DNA from: Burkholderiales bacterium Ga0077543
Lineage (GTDB): Bacteria; Pseudomonadota; Gammaproteobacteria; Burkholderiales; Burkholderiaceae_C
Reading direction: 5' to 3'
Assembly (NCBI GenBank): GCA_001464055.1
Contig: LNET01000098.1
Coordinates: 59,757-123,756 of the forward strand
DNA: 64,000 nt
In this document: piece by piece, positions 40,587 through 50,730 of the stretch
How positions within the stretch are numbered: the first letter of the stretch is position 1
Layout of the letters: every line of letters starts with the position of its first letter
Notes under the pieces: model-generated
What the model saw: the letters and a program-made list of their open reading frames with translations, nothing else
Told to the model about the DNA's origin: nothing
Databases searched by the model: none
Translations under genes and position numbers: made by a program

Positions 40587-41326
40587 CGACGGGCTCGGCC
40601 CAGGCCGGCGCGGGCGCTGCGGGCGGCCTGCCGCGCGTGCTGCTGGTCGACGACGACCCCGCCATCCGGCGGCTGGTGGCCAGTGCCCTGGAAGAACTGC
40701 CGATCGAGTTCGTTGCCTGCGCCAGCGTCGCCGATGCCTGCCTGGCCTTGCGCGAGAGGCCAGCGGCGCTGGTGATCACCGACCTGATGATGCCCGACGT
40801 CACGGGCTATGAACTGCTGGCCATGCTCGTGGCCGACGCCGACCTGCGCGGCAACGCCAGGCTTGCGGTGTTCAGCGCCGGCCTCACCGCCAGCACCCGC
40901 GCGCTGCTGGTGGGCCTGGACGTCTGGCGCGAGCTCGCCAAGCCAGTATCGATGCGCGACCTGGAAGCCTGTGTCAACGACGCGCTGGCAGCAGCCAGCG
41001 TGACGGCGCCGGCACTGACCCCCGGCGAACAGCGGTCCCTGGCCGAGCGATTCGGCGGCGACCTGGCGCTGTTCACCGACTTCCGCGAGCATGCCCACGA
41101 CCACTTCGTCAACGATTTGTCAGCCGGCCAGCAGGCTCTCGCGGCCGGCGACCTGCGAGCCCTGCACCTGCTGACGCACAGCCTGCAGGGCGTGCTGACT
41201 TTGCTGGGCGACGAGGCCGGTGCAGCGCTGGCCAGGACCGTGCAGAGCGCGGCCGCGAAAGGCGACGAATCGGCCAGCCGGACCGCGTGGCCGGCCCTGG
41301 CTGCACGGCTTCAGAGCCCGAGGTAG
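40583..41326 (+). CDS. Receiver-Hpt phosphorelay protein
   Basis: A 247-residue protein; GTG at 40583 overlaps the preceding TGA (GTGA). The receiver (about 14-135) has VLLVDDDPAIRRL, Asp in LVITDLMMPDVTG and Lys in RELAKPVS. The C-terminal Hpt-like domain (about 150-245) has LLTHSLQGVLTLLG, keeping the His but with Gln instead of the usual Lys. It likely passes phosphate between the neighbouring kinase and regulators. The last 16 bases overlap the converging livF gene. Confidence 0.8.
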   Translation: MTTGSAQAGAGAAGGLPRVLLVDDDPAIRRLVASALEELPIEFVACASVADACLALRERPAALVITDLMMPDVTGYELLAMLVADADLRGNARLAVFSAGLTASTRALLVGLDVWRELAKPVSMRDLEACVNDALAAASVTAPALTPGEQRSLAERFGGDLALFTDFREHAHDHFVNDLSAGQQALAAGDLRALHLLTHSLQGVLTLLGDEAGAALARTVQSAAAKGDESASRTAWPALAARLQSPR

Positions 41327-42030
41327 CCTGACAGTTCTGCCGAGGCCGCCACCGCGTCGGCCCGACCCTGCAGCACCGCCTGCCCCTTCTGCAGCACGAT
41401 GGCCTGGTCGGCACGCGCCAGTACCCGGCGCCAGTCGCGGTCGACGATGAGCGCGGCGATCCCGCTGGCCTTGATGTCGCCGATGACGCGCCAGATCTCG
41501 GCCACGATCAGCGGCGCCAGGCCTTCGGTGGCCTCGTCCAGGATGATCAGTTCGGGGTGCGTCATCAGCGCCCGGCCGATCGATAGCATCTGCTGTTCAC
41601 CCCCCGAGAGCTGACTGCCCTGGTTGCCCACGCGTTCGGCCAGGCGCGGGAAGGTCTGCATCACGCGGTCGAAGGTCCATTCGCGCCGGCCGTCGCGGCC
41701 GGGCCGGGCGGCCATCACCAGGTTCTCGCGCACGCTCAGGTTCGGGAAGATGCCGCGACCTTCGGGCACGTAGGCCACGCCACGGCGCGCCACGTCGAAG
41801 GGTCGGTCCCGCGAGACGTCGTGCCCGAACAGGTGGATCAGCCCTTCACGCTGCGTCACATGGCCCAGCAGGCTGCGGATCAGCGTGCTCTTGCCCATGC
41901 CGTTGCGCCCCAGCAGGCCCAGGGTTTCGCCGCGGCGGATGCGCAGGTCCACGCCGTGCAGCACATGGCTGCTGCCGTACCAGGCATGCAGGCCCTGGGC
42001 TTCGAGGATGACTTCCTGGGTGGAGCTCAT
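41311..42030 (-). CDS. livF: Branched-chain amino acid-type ABC transporter ATPase LivF
   Basis: A 239-residue ATPase: Walker A GRNGMGKST, signature LSGGEQQMLSIGRAL, Walker B LIILDEATEGLAP, and the LivF hallmarks YVPEGRGIFPNLSV and ATEGLAPLIV. It is the last gene of livKHMGF. Because the operon continues from benzoate-CoA ligase and boxD, the likely cargo is benzoate or a related aromatic acid rather than leucine. Confidence 0.93.
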   Translation of the reverse strand: MSSTQEVILEAQGLHAWYGSSHVLHGVDLRIRRGETLGLLGRNGMGKSTLIRSLLGHVTQREGLIHLFGHDVSRDRPFDVARRGVAYVPEGRGIFPNLSVRENLVMAARPGRDGRREWTFDRVMQTFPRLAERVGNQGSQLSGGEQQMLSIGRALMTHPELIILDEATEGLAPLIVAEIWRVIGDIKASGIAALIVDRDWRRVLARADQAIVLQKGQAVLQGRADAVAASAELSGYLGL

Positions 42031-42782
42031 GCGTGCTCCTCGCCCAGGTAGGCGCTGCGCACGCCGGCGTCGTTGCGCACGCTGTCGGGCGAGCCGGTGG
42101 CGATGACGGCGCCGTTGACCATCACGGTGATCAGGTCTGCAATGCGGAAGACCGCGTCCATGTCGTGTTCGACCAGCAAGATGGCGTGGCCCGTCTTCAG
42201 TTCGGCCATCAGTGCCAGCATGCGGTCAGTTTCCTCGGCGCCCATGCCCGCCAGGGGTTCGTCCAGCAGCAGCACCTGGGGCTTGGTGGCCAGGCACATC
42301 GCGATCTCGAGTTGCCGCTTCTGGCCGTGGCTCAGCAGCCCGGCCTGCCGCTCCAGCACGTCGGACAGGCCAGCGCGCCGGGCGGCTTCGCGCGCCAGTT
42401 CCATGGTGTCTTCGAAGTGCGTGGCGTCGCGCCACCAGTGCCAGGGGCGCTGCTGCAGCGCCTGTGCGGCCAGGCGGCAGTTCTCGATCACGCTGAAGCT
42501 GGGGTAGACGGTGGTGCGCTGGTAGCTGCGGCCCAGCCCGGCGCGGGCACGCTGCGGCTGTGGCCACTGCGTGATGTCCTGGCCCAGCAGTTCGACCGTG
42601 CCCGCCGAAGGCGGGAATTCGCCCGACAGCATGTTGATCAGCGTGCTCTTGCCCGCGCCATTGGTGCCGATGACGGCATGCACCTGGCCGCGCTGCAGCT
42701 CGATGGACACACGGTCGACTGCCACCAGCCCGCCCCAGCGGCGAGTGAGTTCGCGGCCGCGCAGCAGGATATCGGCGCTCAT
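42027..42782 (-). CDS. livG: Branched-chain amino acid-type ABC transporter ATPase LivG
   Basis: A 251-residue ATPase: Walker A GTNGAGKST, signature LSHGQKRQLEIAMCLA, Walker B VLLLDEPLAGMGAEE and the LivG-specific LGRSYQRTTVYPSFSV insertion. ATG at 42782 overlaps the livM stop and its own stop overlaps livF, so the three are translationally coupled. Confidence 0.93.
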   Translation of the reverse strand: MSADILLRGRELTRRWGGLVAVDRVSIELQRGQVHAVIGTNGAGKSTLINMLSGEFPPSAGTVELLGQDITQWPQPQRARAGLGRSYQRTTVYPSFSVIENCRLAAQALQQRPWHWWRDATHFEDTMELAREAARRAGLSDVLERQAGLLSHGQKRQLEIAMCLATKPQVLLLDEPLAGMGAEETDRMLALMAELKTGHAILLVEHDMDAVFRIADLITVMVNGAVIATGSPDSVRNDAGVRSAYLGEEHA

Positions 42783-43801
42783 CCTTGTCTCCCATTCACC
42801 CCGGTGGTCCCGGTCGCCCCAGCGGCCGCGGCTGCCTGCCGGTGGGCCTTGCCGGTGAGCCTGTCGCGCCACAGCGCCGGCAGCCCCACCAGGCCGCGCG
42901 GCAGCAAGGCCACGCTGGCGATGATGGTCAGGCCCAGGCCCAGGTGCCAATGCTTGGAGAAGTCACCGAACACGGCTTCGCTCTTGAAGAATTCCTGCAG
43001 CAGCACATAGGCGAAGGCGCCGATGAGCGCACCGCGCAGGTGGCCCAGGCCGCCCAGGATGATCATCACCAGCACCGCGCCCGACATGTGCCAGGACATC
43101 AGTTCCGGGTTCACGTAGGCATTCTTCGCTGCGAACAGGAAGCCAGCCAGGCCCGCGATGGCGCCCGACACGGTGAAGGCAGCCAGCTTGTACGGGTAGG
43201 TGGAAAAGCCGGTGGCGCGCATGCGCTGCTCGTTCACGCGGATGCCGGCCAGCGCACGCCCGAACGGTGAACGCAGCAGCAGCGCCAGGCCGCAGAACAC
43301 CCCCACCAGGCAGGCCAGCGTGAAGCCGTACAGCACGAGCGGGTCGTCCAGGTCGAGCCAGCTGCCGAGCGCCGGGCGCGCGTTCAGGTAGATGCCGTCG
43401 GTGCCGCCGCCCAGCGGGGTGTCGTGCACCACGTAATAGGCCATCTGCGAAAAGGCCAGCGTCACCATGATGAAGTACACGCCCTTGGTGCGCAGCGACA
43501 GGGCGCCCACCACCAGCGCGAACAGCGCCGCCGCCGCCACGCAGGCCGGCAGCAGCCAGAGGATGCTGGCCGGCTCGAATTCAGGCGACAGCAGCACCAC
43601 GGCATAGGCGCCGATGCCGAAGAAGGCCGCCTGCCCGAAGCACACGAGACCGGTGGTGCCCACCAGCAGTTCCAGGCCCAGCGCCAGGATGGCGTAGATC
43701 ATGATCTTCGTGACCAGGTCGATGCCATAGGCGCCGGATGCCAGCGGCAACAGCGCCAGCACGGCGAAACTGGCCAGGACGAATGCTTTCTTGCTGTCCA
43801 T
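42779..43801 (-). CDS. livM: Branched-chain amino acid-type ABC transporter permease LivM
   Basis: A 340-residue membrane protein with about nine to ten hydrophobic segments. LivM signatures include LVGTTGLVCFGQAAFFGIGAYA, the periplasmic loop with GGTDGI and the EAA-like region RSPFGRALAGIRVNEQRMRATG. It forms the channel with LivH. One base separates it from livH, and it overlaps livG by four. Confidence 0.92.
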   Translation of the reverse strand: MDSKKAFVLASFAVLALLPLASGAYGIDLVTKIMIYAILALGLELLVGTTGLVCFGQAAFFGIGAYAVVLLSPEFEPASILWLLPACVAAAALFALVVGALSLRTKGVYFIMVTLAFSQMAYYVVHDTPLGGGTDGIYLNARPALGSWLDLDDPLVLYGFTLACLVGVFCGLALLLRSPFGRALAGIRVNEQRMRATGFSTYPYKLAAFTVSGAIAGLAGFLFAAKNAYVNPELMSWHMSGAVLVMIILGGLGHLRGALIGAFAYVLLQEFFKSEAVFGDFSKHWHLGLGLTIIASVALLPRGLVGLPALWRDRLTGKAHRQAAAAAGATGTTGVNGRQG

Positions 43802-43802
43802 G

Positions 43803-44684
43803 TCATGAAGCCTTGAAGAGACCGTCGGGCTTCCACAGCAGGATCAGCGCCATCAGTACATAGACCAGAACGCCCGCGGCAGAAGGCAGCAGCACCTTGC
43901 CGAAGGTGTCGACGAAACCGATCAGCAGGGCCGCCAGCAAGGCGCCGCGGATCGAGCCGATGCCACCGATCACGACCACCACGAAGCAGATGATCAGCAC
44001 CGAATTGCCCATGCCCGGGTAGACGCTGCTCACGGGTGCGGCCACCATGCCCGCGAACACTGCAATCGCCACGCCGGCGGCAAACACCACGCGGTAGAGG
44101 AACTTGATGTCGATGCCCAGGCTTTGCACCATCTCGCGGTTGGTGCTGCCGGCACGGATCATCATGCCCAGGCGTGTCTTGGTGAACACGAACCACATGC
44201 CCACGGCCAGCAGCAGGCAGACACCGCTGACGAAGAGCCGGTACACCGGATACGTCATCACCTCGCCCAGCGGCAAGGTGCCCGACAGCAGCGCCGGGGC
44301 CTGCACGCCATGAACGTCGTCACCCACCAGCATGCTGCGCAGTTCCTCGAACACCAGGATCAGGCCGTAGGTCATCAGCACCTGCTGCAGGTGTTCGCGG
44401 TCGTACAGGTAGCTGAAGAAGACCCACTCCAGCACGTAGCCCAGCAGCACCGCCAGCACCGTGCCCACCAGCAGCGTGGCGAAGAAGCCGCCACCGAAGG
44501 TGGCGGACACCGGCTCTGCCAGCGCGAAGGCCATGTAGGCCCCGATCATGTAGAAGCTGCCGTGCGCCAGGTTGATGACGCCCATGATCCCGAAGATCAG
44601 CGTCAGCCCGCTGGCCACCAGGAACAGCAGCAGCCCGTACTGCAGCGCGTTCAGGCACTGAATGAGAAAAGTCGCGAGATCCAT
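43803..44684 (-). CDS. livH: Branched-chain amino acid-type ABC transporter permease LivH
   Basis: A 293-residue membrane protein. Typical LivH stretches are LVASGLTLIFGIMGVINLAHG, YDREHLQQVLMTYGLILVFEE, the EAA-like loop KTRLGMMIRAGSTNREMVQSLG and VVIGGIGSIRGALLAALL. It is the first gene after the tandem hairpin repeats that separate livK from the membrane components. Confidence 0.92.
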   Translation of the reverse strand: MDLATFLIQCLNALQYGLLLFLVASGLTLIFGIMGVINLAHGSFYMIGAYMAFALAEPVSATFGGGFFATLLVGTVLAVLLGYVLEWVFFSYLYDREHLQQVLMTYGLILVFEELRSMLVGDDVHGVQAPALLSGTLPLGEVMTYPVYRLFVSGVCLLLAVGMWFVFTKTRLGMMIRAGSTNREMVQSLGIDIKFLYRVVFAAGVAIAVFAGMVAAPVSSVYPGMGNSVLIICFVVVVIGGIGSIRGALLAALLIGFVDTFGKVLLPSAAGVLVYVLMALILLWKPDGLFKAS

Positions 44685-44725
44685 GTCAAGTCGTAGCCAT
44701 TAGGCACAGCGCCGTTGATTCAAGC

Positions 44726-44896
44726 TTCCCGCCGCGGAACCGGCTCTGCCGGGCCGCTGGCGGACGCCCCCCCGGGGGGTAGCGAGCGCCAGCGAGCTTG
44801 GGGGCTCCATGTTCCCGCCGCGGAACCGGCTCTGCCGGGCCGCTGGCGGACGACCCCCCCGGGGGGTAGCGAGCGCCAGCGAGCTTGGGGGCTCCA
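44726..44896. repeat. Tandem REP-like hairpin repeat between livK and livH
   Basis: Two near-identical units (44726-44809, 84 bases; 44812-44896, 85 bases) differ by a single inserted A. Each can fold into a long hairpin: CGCTGGCG pairs with CGCCAGCG, with an inner CCCCCC/GGGGGG stem. From memory, similar GC-rich interspersed repeats occur in Burkholderiales intergenic regions. The position after the binding-protein gene and before the permeases recalls the REP element between malE and malF, where it protects upstream mRNA. Confidence 0.85.
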
Positions 44897-44898
44897 CT

Positions 44899-46086
44899 TC
44901 ACATCCTGCAACCGCGGCCGGGGTCGGCCAGGCCCTTGGTCGCGATGCCCACGACCTTGTTTTCCTTGCCGCTCACCTGGCGCAGGTAGATGTCCTGCAC
45001 CGGGTTGTGCGACTTGCTCAGGCTGAACGGGCCGCGCGGGCTGTCGATCCTGGCCTTCTGCAGCGCTGCGGCAAATTCGGCCTTCTTCGTCAGGTCGCCC
45101 TTCACGGCTTCCATGCCCACGGCCAGCATCTGCGCAGCGTCATAGCCTTGCACGGCATAGACGTCGGGTTGCAGCTTGTAGGCCTTGGCGTAGGCCAGCC
45201 GGAAGGCGTTGTCGCGTGGCGTGTTCAGGCTGTCGGCATAGTGCAGCGTGGTGAACAGGCCTTCGGCATCGGCGCCCTGGGCCAGCAGGGTGCCGTCGGT
45301 CAGGAAACCGGCGCCGTACAGCGGAATGCTTCTGCGCAGGCCCGCCGCGGCATAGTCCTTGACGAACTTCACCGCGCCGCCACCGGCAAAGAAGGTGTAG
45401 ACGGCGTCGGGCTTGGTGGCCGCGATCTCGGTCAGCAAAGCCTGGAACTCGACGTTCGGGAAAGGCAGGCCCAGATCCTTCACGACCGTGCCGCCGCCCT
45501 TCTCGAAGGCCTCCTTGAAGCCCTTGACGCTTTCGTCGCCTGCCGCATAGCGCCAGGTGATGGTGACGACGCGCTTGTAGCCCTTCTTGGCCATGACTTC
45601 GCCCATCGCGTAACCCGGCTGCCAGTTGCTGAAGCTGCTGCGGAAGATGTTGGGCGCGCACATCGGCCCGGTCACCGCGTCGGCACCGGCGTTCGGCACG
45701 ATCAGCAGGGTGCCGGTTTCCTTGGCCACACGCGCCATGGCCATGGCCACGCCCGAATGCACGGTGCCGATCAGCACGTCGACGTTGTCGCGCTTGACGA
45801 GCTTGTTGACGTTGTCGGTGGCCTTGGCCGGGTCGCTTTCGTCATCGACGCGCACGAACTCGATCTCACGGCCCGCCAGCTTGCCGCCGCGTTCGGCCAC
45901 ATGCAGGCGGAAGCCGTTTTCGATGGCCGTGCCCAGCGCGGCGAAGGTGCCCGTGGCCGGCAGCATCAGGCCAACCTTGACCTTGCCGGTGTTCTGCGCG
46001 TGGGCAGCCGGTGCGGCAGCGCTCAGCACAGCGGCCGTCATGGCGCCGAGGGCGACGAAGGAATTGAACGTGCGACGGGTTTTCAT
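44899..46086 (-). CDS. livK: Periplasmic substrate-binding protein LivK-type (aromatic acid uptake likely)
   Basis: A 395-residue Peripla_BP_6 protein with signal peptide (MTAAVLSAAAPAAHAQ). Conserved parts are VKVGLMLPATGTFAALGTAIENGFRL, VDDESDPAKATDNVNKLVKRDNVDVLIG and VQGYDAAQMLAVGMEAVKGD. It overlaps the alpha/beta-hydrolase stop by four bases. Membership of the benzoate operon suggests it binds benzoate or a relative; similar systems carry aromatic acids in other bacteria. Specificity is inference. Confidence 0.9.
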   Translation of the reverse strand: MKTRRTFNSFVALGAMTAAVLSAAAPAAHAQNTGKVKVGLMLPATGTFAALGTAIENGFRLHVAERGGKLAGREIEFVRVDDESDPAKATDNVNKLVKRDNVDVLIGTVHSGVAMAMARVAKETGTLLIVPNAGADAVTGPMCAPNIFRSSFSNWQPGYAMGEVMAKKGYKRVVTITWRYAAGDESVKGFKEAFEKGGGTVVKDLGLPFPNVEFQALLTEIAATKPDAVYTFFAGGGAVKFVKDYAAAGLRRSIPLYGAGFLTDGTLLAQGADAEGLFTTLHYADSLNTPRDNAFRLAYAKAYKLQPDVYAVQGYDAAQMLAVGMEAVKGDLTKKAEFAAALQKARIDSPRGPFSLSKSHNPVQDIYLRQVSGKENKVVGIATKGLADPGRGCRM

Positions 46087-46873
46087 GCGCTGTCTCCGTG
46101 GGGGTTGTGGATGAAAGCCCTCGCCGCGTCGATGACGGCCTGGGGCTGGTCTTTGTGGGGTGAATGGCCGCAGGCTGGCAATTCCAGCAGGCGGGTGTTG
46201 GGCACTTGGCGGGCGATGCCGCGGATCTGTTCGAGGCTGCCGTATTCGTCGTCCAGCCCTTGCAGGGCCAGCAGCGGACAGCGGATGTTGCCGATGTCCT
46301 GCTCGATCGACCAGCCTCGAAAGTCCGGATGCAGCCAGATGCGGTTCCAGCCCCAGAACGCCGAATCGGGGTCATCGTGGTACTTCGCCAGGCGCTCGCG
46401 CAGCGATGTCGTCTCGTAGGCGATGCGGGCCTGTTCGATGCTGGCCACCGACAGGTCTTCGACCAGGATGTGCGGGGCCATCGCGATGACTCCGGCCACG
46501 GGAAAGCTGGCCGCATGCAGCAGGGCGATCGATCCGCCGTCGCTGTGGCCGAACAGCCAGGGCGGCGTGTCGACGCGCAGCGCCCGCAGCAGGGCCGGCA
46601 GCACTTCGTGGGCCTGGCGGTGCATGAAGTCGGGGGCCCAGGACTCGCCGGGCGCGCGCGGGGTGCTGCGGCCATACCCCGGGCGCGAATACACCAGCCC
46701 GCGCGTGCCCGCAGCGGCGCACAGGAGCGCTGGAAAGTCGCGCCACATCGCCAGCGAACCCAGGCCTTCGTGCAGGAAGACGATGAGCGGCGCTCGCGGG
46801 TCGTCAGCGCCCACCCAGGCATGCTCGATGCGCACCGGGCGACCCGCCCAGTCGATGTCGATGAAGGCCGACA

Positions 46874-46874
<1 letters not shown>
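46083..46874 (-). CDS. Alpha/beta hydrolase in the benzoate operon
   Basis: A 263-residue alpha/beta-hydrolase. The oxyanion region is FLHEGLGSLAMW, the nucleophile elbow is GHSDGGSIAL (Ser), the acid is near LQGLDDEYG and the His in PACGHSPHKDQP. It sits between benzoate-CoA ligase and livK, overlapping both, so it belongs to the pathway operon. Possible roles are hydrolysis of a ring-opened CoA thioester or lactone, or of aromatic esters to free the acid; none is proven by sequence. Confidence 0.85.
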
Positions 46875-48475
<1,601 letters not shown>

Positions 48476-48523
48476 GCTTGTCTCCTGTTGTCGTGGACGG
48501 CTGTTCGCGGGAACGAGCCGGTC

Positions 48524-50086
48524 CTAGCCTTGCGCCCAGCGCACCAGCACGCCCGGCGCGGCCTGCACCGCAGCGCGGCGGTGATAGAAGTTCAGCGCCC
48601 GCAGGCCGCCCAGTTCCTCGCCACCACCGGCGCGTCCAGGGCCGCCGTGCAGCGACTGCGGCATCACGTTGCCGTGGCCGCTGTGCACCGCCGCCACGGC
48701 CGGGCTCACCACGTGCACGCGGCCATGGCAGTCGGCCAGTTCCAGCGCAGCGTCCGCCAGCCGCGCGTCGTCGCTGCCGTACAGCGATGCGACGAGCGAG
48801 CCTTCGCCCCGGCGGATGAGCTCAAGCGCATGCGCAGCGTCGCGGTAGGGCACCAGCGTGGCCACGGGGCCGAAGACTTCGCTGGCGTGCACGCGGTCGG
48901 CTGCTTCGGAGCCGGCGGCGTCGCGCGTGCCGAGCAGGCTGGGGCCCACGCAGCAGGCCAGCGCCGGGTCGGCGTCGACCAGGGCGTGCGTGGCGCCGTC
49001 GTGCAGCACCTCGGCCTGGGCCTTCAGCGCCTGCAGGCCCTGCTGTACCGTTGCCAGCTGCGCGCGGCTGACCAGCGCGCCCATGCGAACGGCCTCGTTG
49101 CGCGGGTTGCCCACGGTCGTTTTCGCCAAGCGGGCCGAGATGGCCTCGGCGGCGGCCGCATACAGCGCCTGCGGCACGAACACACGACGGATGGCGGTGC
49201 ATTTCTGGCCCGACTTCACCGTCATCTCGCGCACCACTTCCTTCACCAGCAGGTCGAAGGCGGCGCTGCCCGGCGCCTCGCCCTCCAGCAGCAGTGCGCT
49301 GTTGATGCTGTCGGCCTCGATGTTCACGCGCACCGACCGTTCGGCGACCGCGCGGTGGCGGCGCAACAGCGCGGCGGTGTCGGCACTGCCGGTGAAGGAC
49401 AGCAGGTCGAAGGGCTGCAAGGCGTCCAGCAAGCCGGCCGAACTGCCGCAGACCACCGACAGAGCGCCCGCAGGCAGGATGCCGGCGTCGACGACGTCCT
49501 GGACCATGCGCTGCGTGAGCCAGGCCGTGGCCGTGGCCGGCTTCACCACCACCGGCACGCCCGACAGCAGCGCCGGCGCCGCCTTCTCCCACAGGCCCCA
49601 GGCCGGGAAGTTGAAGGCATTGATGAACAGCGCCAGACCGCGCACCGGCAGCTGCACATGCTGGCTCTGGAACGCGCCGTCCTTGGCCAGGGCCGCGGGT
49701 TCGCCGTCGAGCAGGAAACGCTGCTCGCCCAGTGCGGCACCCAGCTTGGCGTAGGTGCCCAGGGTGTAGATCGCGCCGTCGATGTCCACGGCCGAATCGT
49801 TCTTCACCGTGCCGCTGTTGGCGGTGGCAATCGCGTAGTACGCGTCGCGGTTGGCCTGCAGCAGCTTGACGATGGCGCCCAGCATCTCGGCGCGCTGGCG
49901 ATAGCTCAGGGCACGCAAGGCCGCGCCGCCCTGTTCGCGGGCGTAGGCAAAGCCGGCGGGCAGGTCCAGCCCGGTGGCGTCCACGCGCACGAGTTCATCG
50001 CCCAGCACGGGGTCGAACAGCGCCGTGCCGGCGCCGGTGCCCGGCAGCCAGCGGCCGCCCAGGTGGTTCAGAAGAAGTTCGCTCAC
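48524..50086 (-). CDS. boxD: 3,4-dehydroadipyl-CoA semialdehyde dehydrogenase BoxD
   Basis: A 520-residue aldehyde dehydrogenase related to the N half of PaaZ but without the MaoC hydratase domain. Signatures: INAFNFPAWGLWEKAAPALL, PVVVKPATATAWLTQRMV, LLSFTGSADTAA, the catalytic SGQKCTAIRRVFVP and ASEVFGPVATLVPY. It oxidises the semialdehyde released by BoxC with NADP. GTG at 50086 is chosen from conservation of the LLLNHLGGRWLPG start; no ATG is available. Confidence 0.93.
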   Translation of the reverse strand: MSELLLNHLGGRWLPGTGAGTALFDPVLGDELVRVDATGLDLPAGFAYAREQGGAALRALSYRQRAEMLGAIVKLLQANRDAYYAIATANSGTVKNDSAVDIDGAIYTLGTYAKLGAALGEQRFLLDGEPAALAKDGAFQSQHVQLPVRGLALFINAFNFPAWGLWEKAAPALLSGVPVVVKPATATAWLTQRMVQDVVDAGILPAGALSVVCGSSAGLLDALQPFDLLSFTGSADTAALLRRHRAVAERSVRVNIEADSINSALLLEGEAPGSAAFDLLVKEVVREMTVKSGQKCTAIRRVFVPQALYAAAAEAISARLAKTTVGNPRNEAVRMGALVSRAQLATVQQGLQALKAQAEVLHDGATHALVDADPALACCVGPSLLGTRDAAGSEAADRVHASEVFGPVATLVPYRDAAHALELIRRGEGSLVASLYGSDDARLADAALELADCHGRVHVVSPAVAAVHSGHGNVMPQSLHGGPGRAGGGEELGGLRALNFYHRRAAVQAAPGVLVRWAQG

Positions 50087-50120
50087 GGGCGGCCTTTGAC
50101 GTTGGGACGCTGCTGCAGCG

Positions 50121-50591
50121 TCAGGTGAACTGGATCTGCCCTTGCGGCAGGAGATAGAGCACGAGCGCACGGCCGCCTTGGACGGTGGGCCGGTGCGCGC
50201 TGCCCGGCGGGCAGACCAGCCAGCCGGCGGGGCGGCCGTCAAAGGTGGCGGCCGCATCCAGCGGCATCACCAGGTCGATTTCGCCGTTCGGGTGCATGTG
50301 GTGCGGGCCGGCAACGTCGCTCATGTCGACCACGTCGACCGAGAAGCCGTGCAGGTCGTCGGCAGGCTTGAAGATGCGGCCGTAGCGCAGGCCGCCGCCT
50401 TCCCGGTTGCACAGCCAGCCGGCGGCGACGCCGGCTTCGCAACTGGTCTTCAGCGCGGCGTAGCTGCTGCTTGCGGGGCCGTGTTCGGCGTTCAGCCAGG
50501 CGTCGAGCCCGGTGTCGAGCGGGCGACCCTGCAACTGCTGCGTGAGCGCGGCGATCTGGGCACGGAAGGTTTCAGGCGTGATGGCAGACAT
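50121..50591 (-). CDS. DUF4863 / PnbB-like protein of the box cluster
   Basis: A 156-residue protein. The C half has cupin-like elements: HHMHPNGEIDLVMPL, FDGRPAGWLVCPPGSAHRPTV and ALVLYLLPQGQIQF. It resembles DUF4863 proteins, which include the p-hydroxylaminobenzoate lyase PnbB. In box clusters such genes recur beside boxD but the role is unknown; it could act on an off-pathway ring product. ATG at 50591 gives MSAITPETF; it is the first gene of the minus-strand operon, facing boxR. Confidence 0.65.
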   Translation of the reverse strand: MSAITPETFRAQIAALTQQLQGRPLDTGLDAWLNAEHGPASSSYAALKTSCEAGVAAGWLCNREGGGLRYGRIFKPADDLHGFSVDVVDMSDVAGPHHMHPNGEIDLVMPLDAAATFDGRPAGWLVCPPGSAHRPTVQGGRALVLYLLPQGQIQFT

Positions 50592-50669
50592 GGCGCGGTC
50601 GGGTCCTGACAAGGTGCTTGAGGCAGGTCAAACCGCATTCGCATTTCGCGGCCGGGTGCCTGTTCTGGC

Positions 50670-50698
50670 TTGTGGCGGCGAGTGCAATGCAGTATTGT
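50670..50698 (+). promoter_or_regulatory. boxR promoter
   Basis: TTGTGG (50670-50675), 17 bases, TATTGT (50693-50698). Two TGCA tetramers (50683-50686, 50688-50691) lie in the spacer; TGCA motifs are part of operators bound by the related BzdR. The -10 region shares GCAGTATT-TGC-TGTC with the boxC promoter. AGGAG at 50714-50718 precedes the ATG by 12 bases. Confidence 0.6.
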
Positions 50699-50730
50699 GC
50701 GTGTCGGGACTTTAGGAGCGCGTCAGATCC

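Noticed and set aside
44726..44896. CRISPR-like array or insertion sequence
   Set aside because: Only two near-identical 84/85-base copies with 2 bases between them and no unique spacers, transposase or target duplication; a REP-like repeat fits better.
41311..46086. True leucine/isoleucine/valine transporter
   Set aside because: Sequence family alone would allow it, but tight overlap with ligase and hydrolase genes of the benzoate arm makes aromatic acid uptake more likely; gene symbols are kept for family only.
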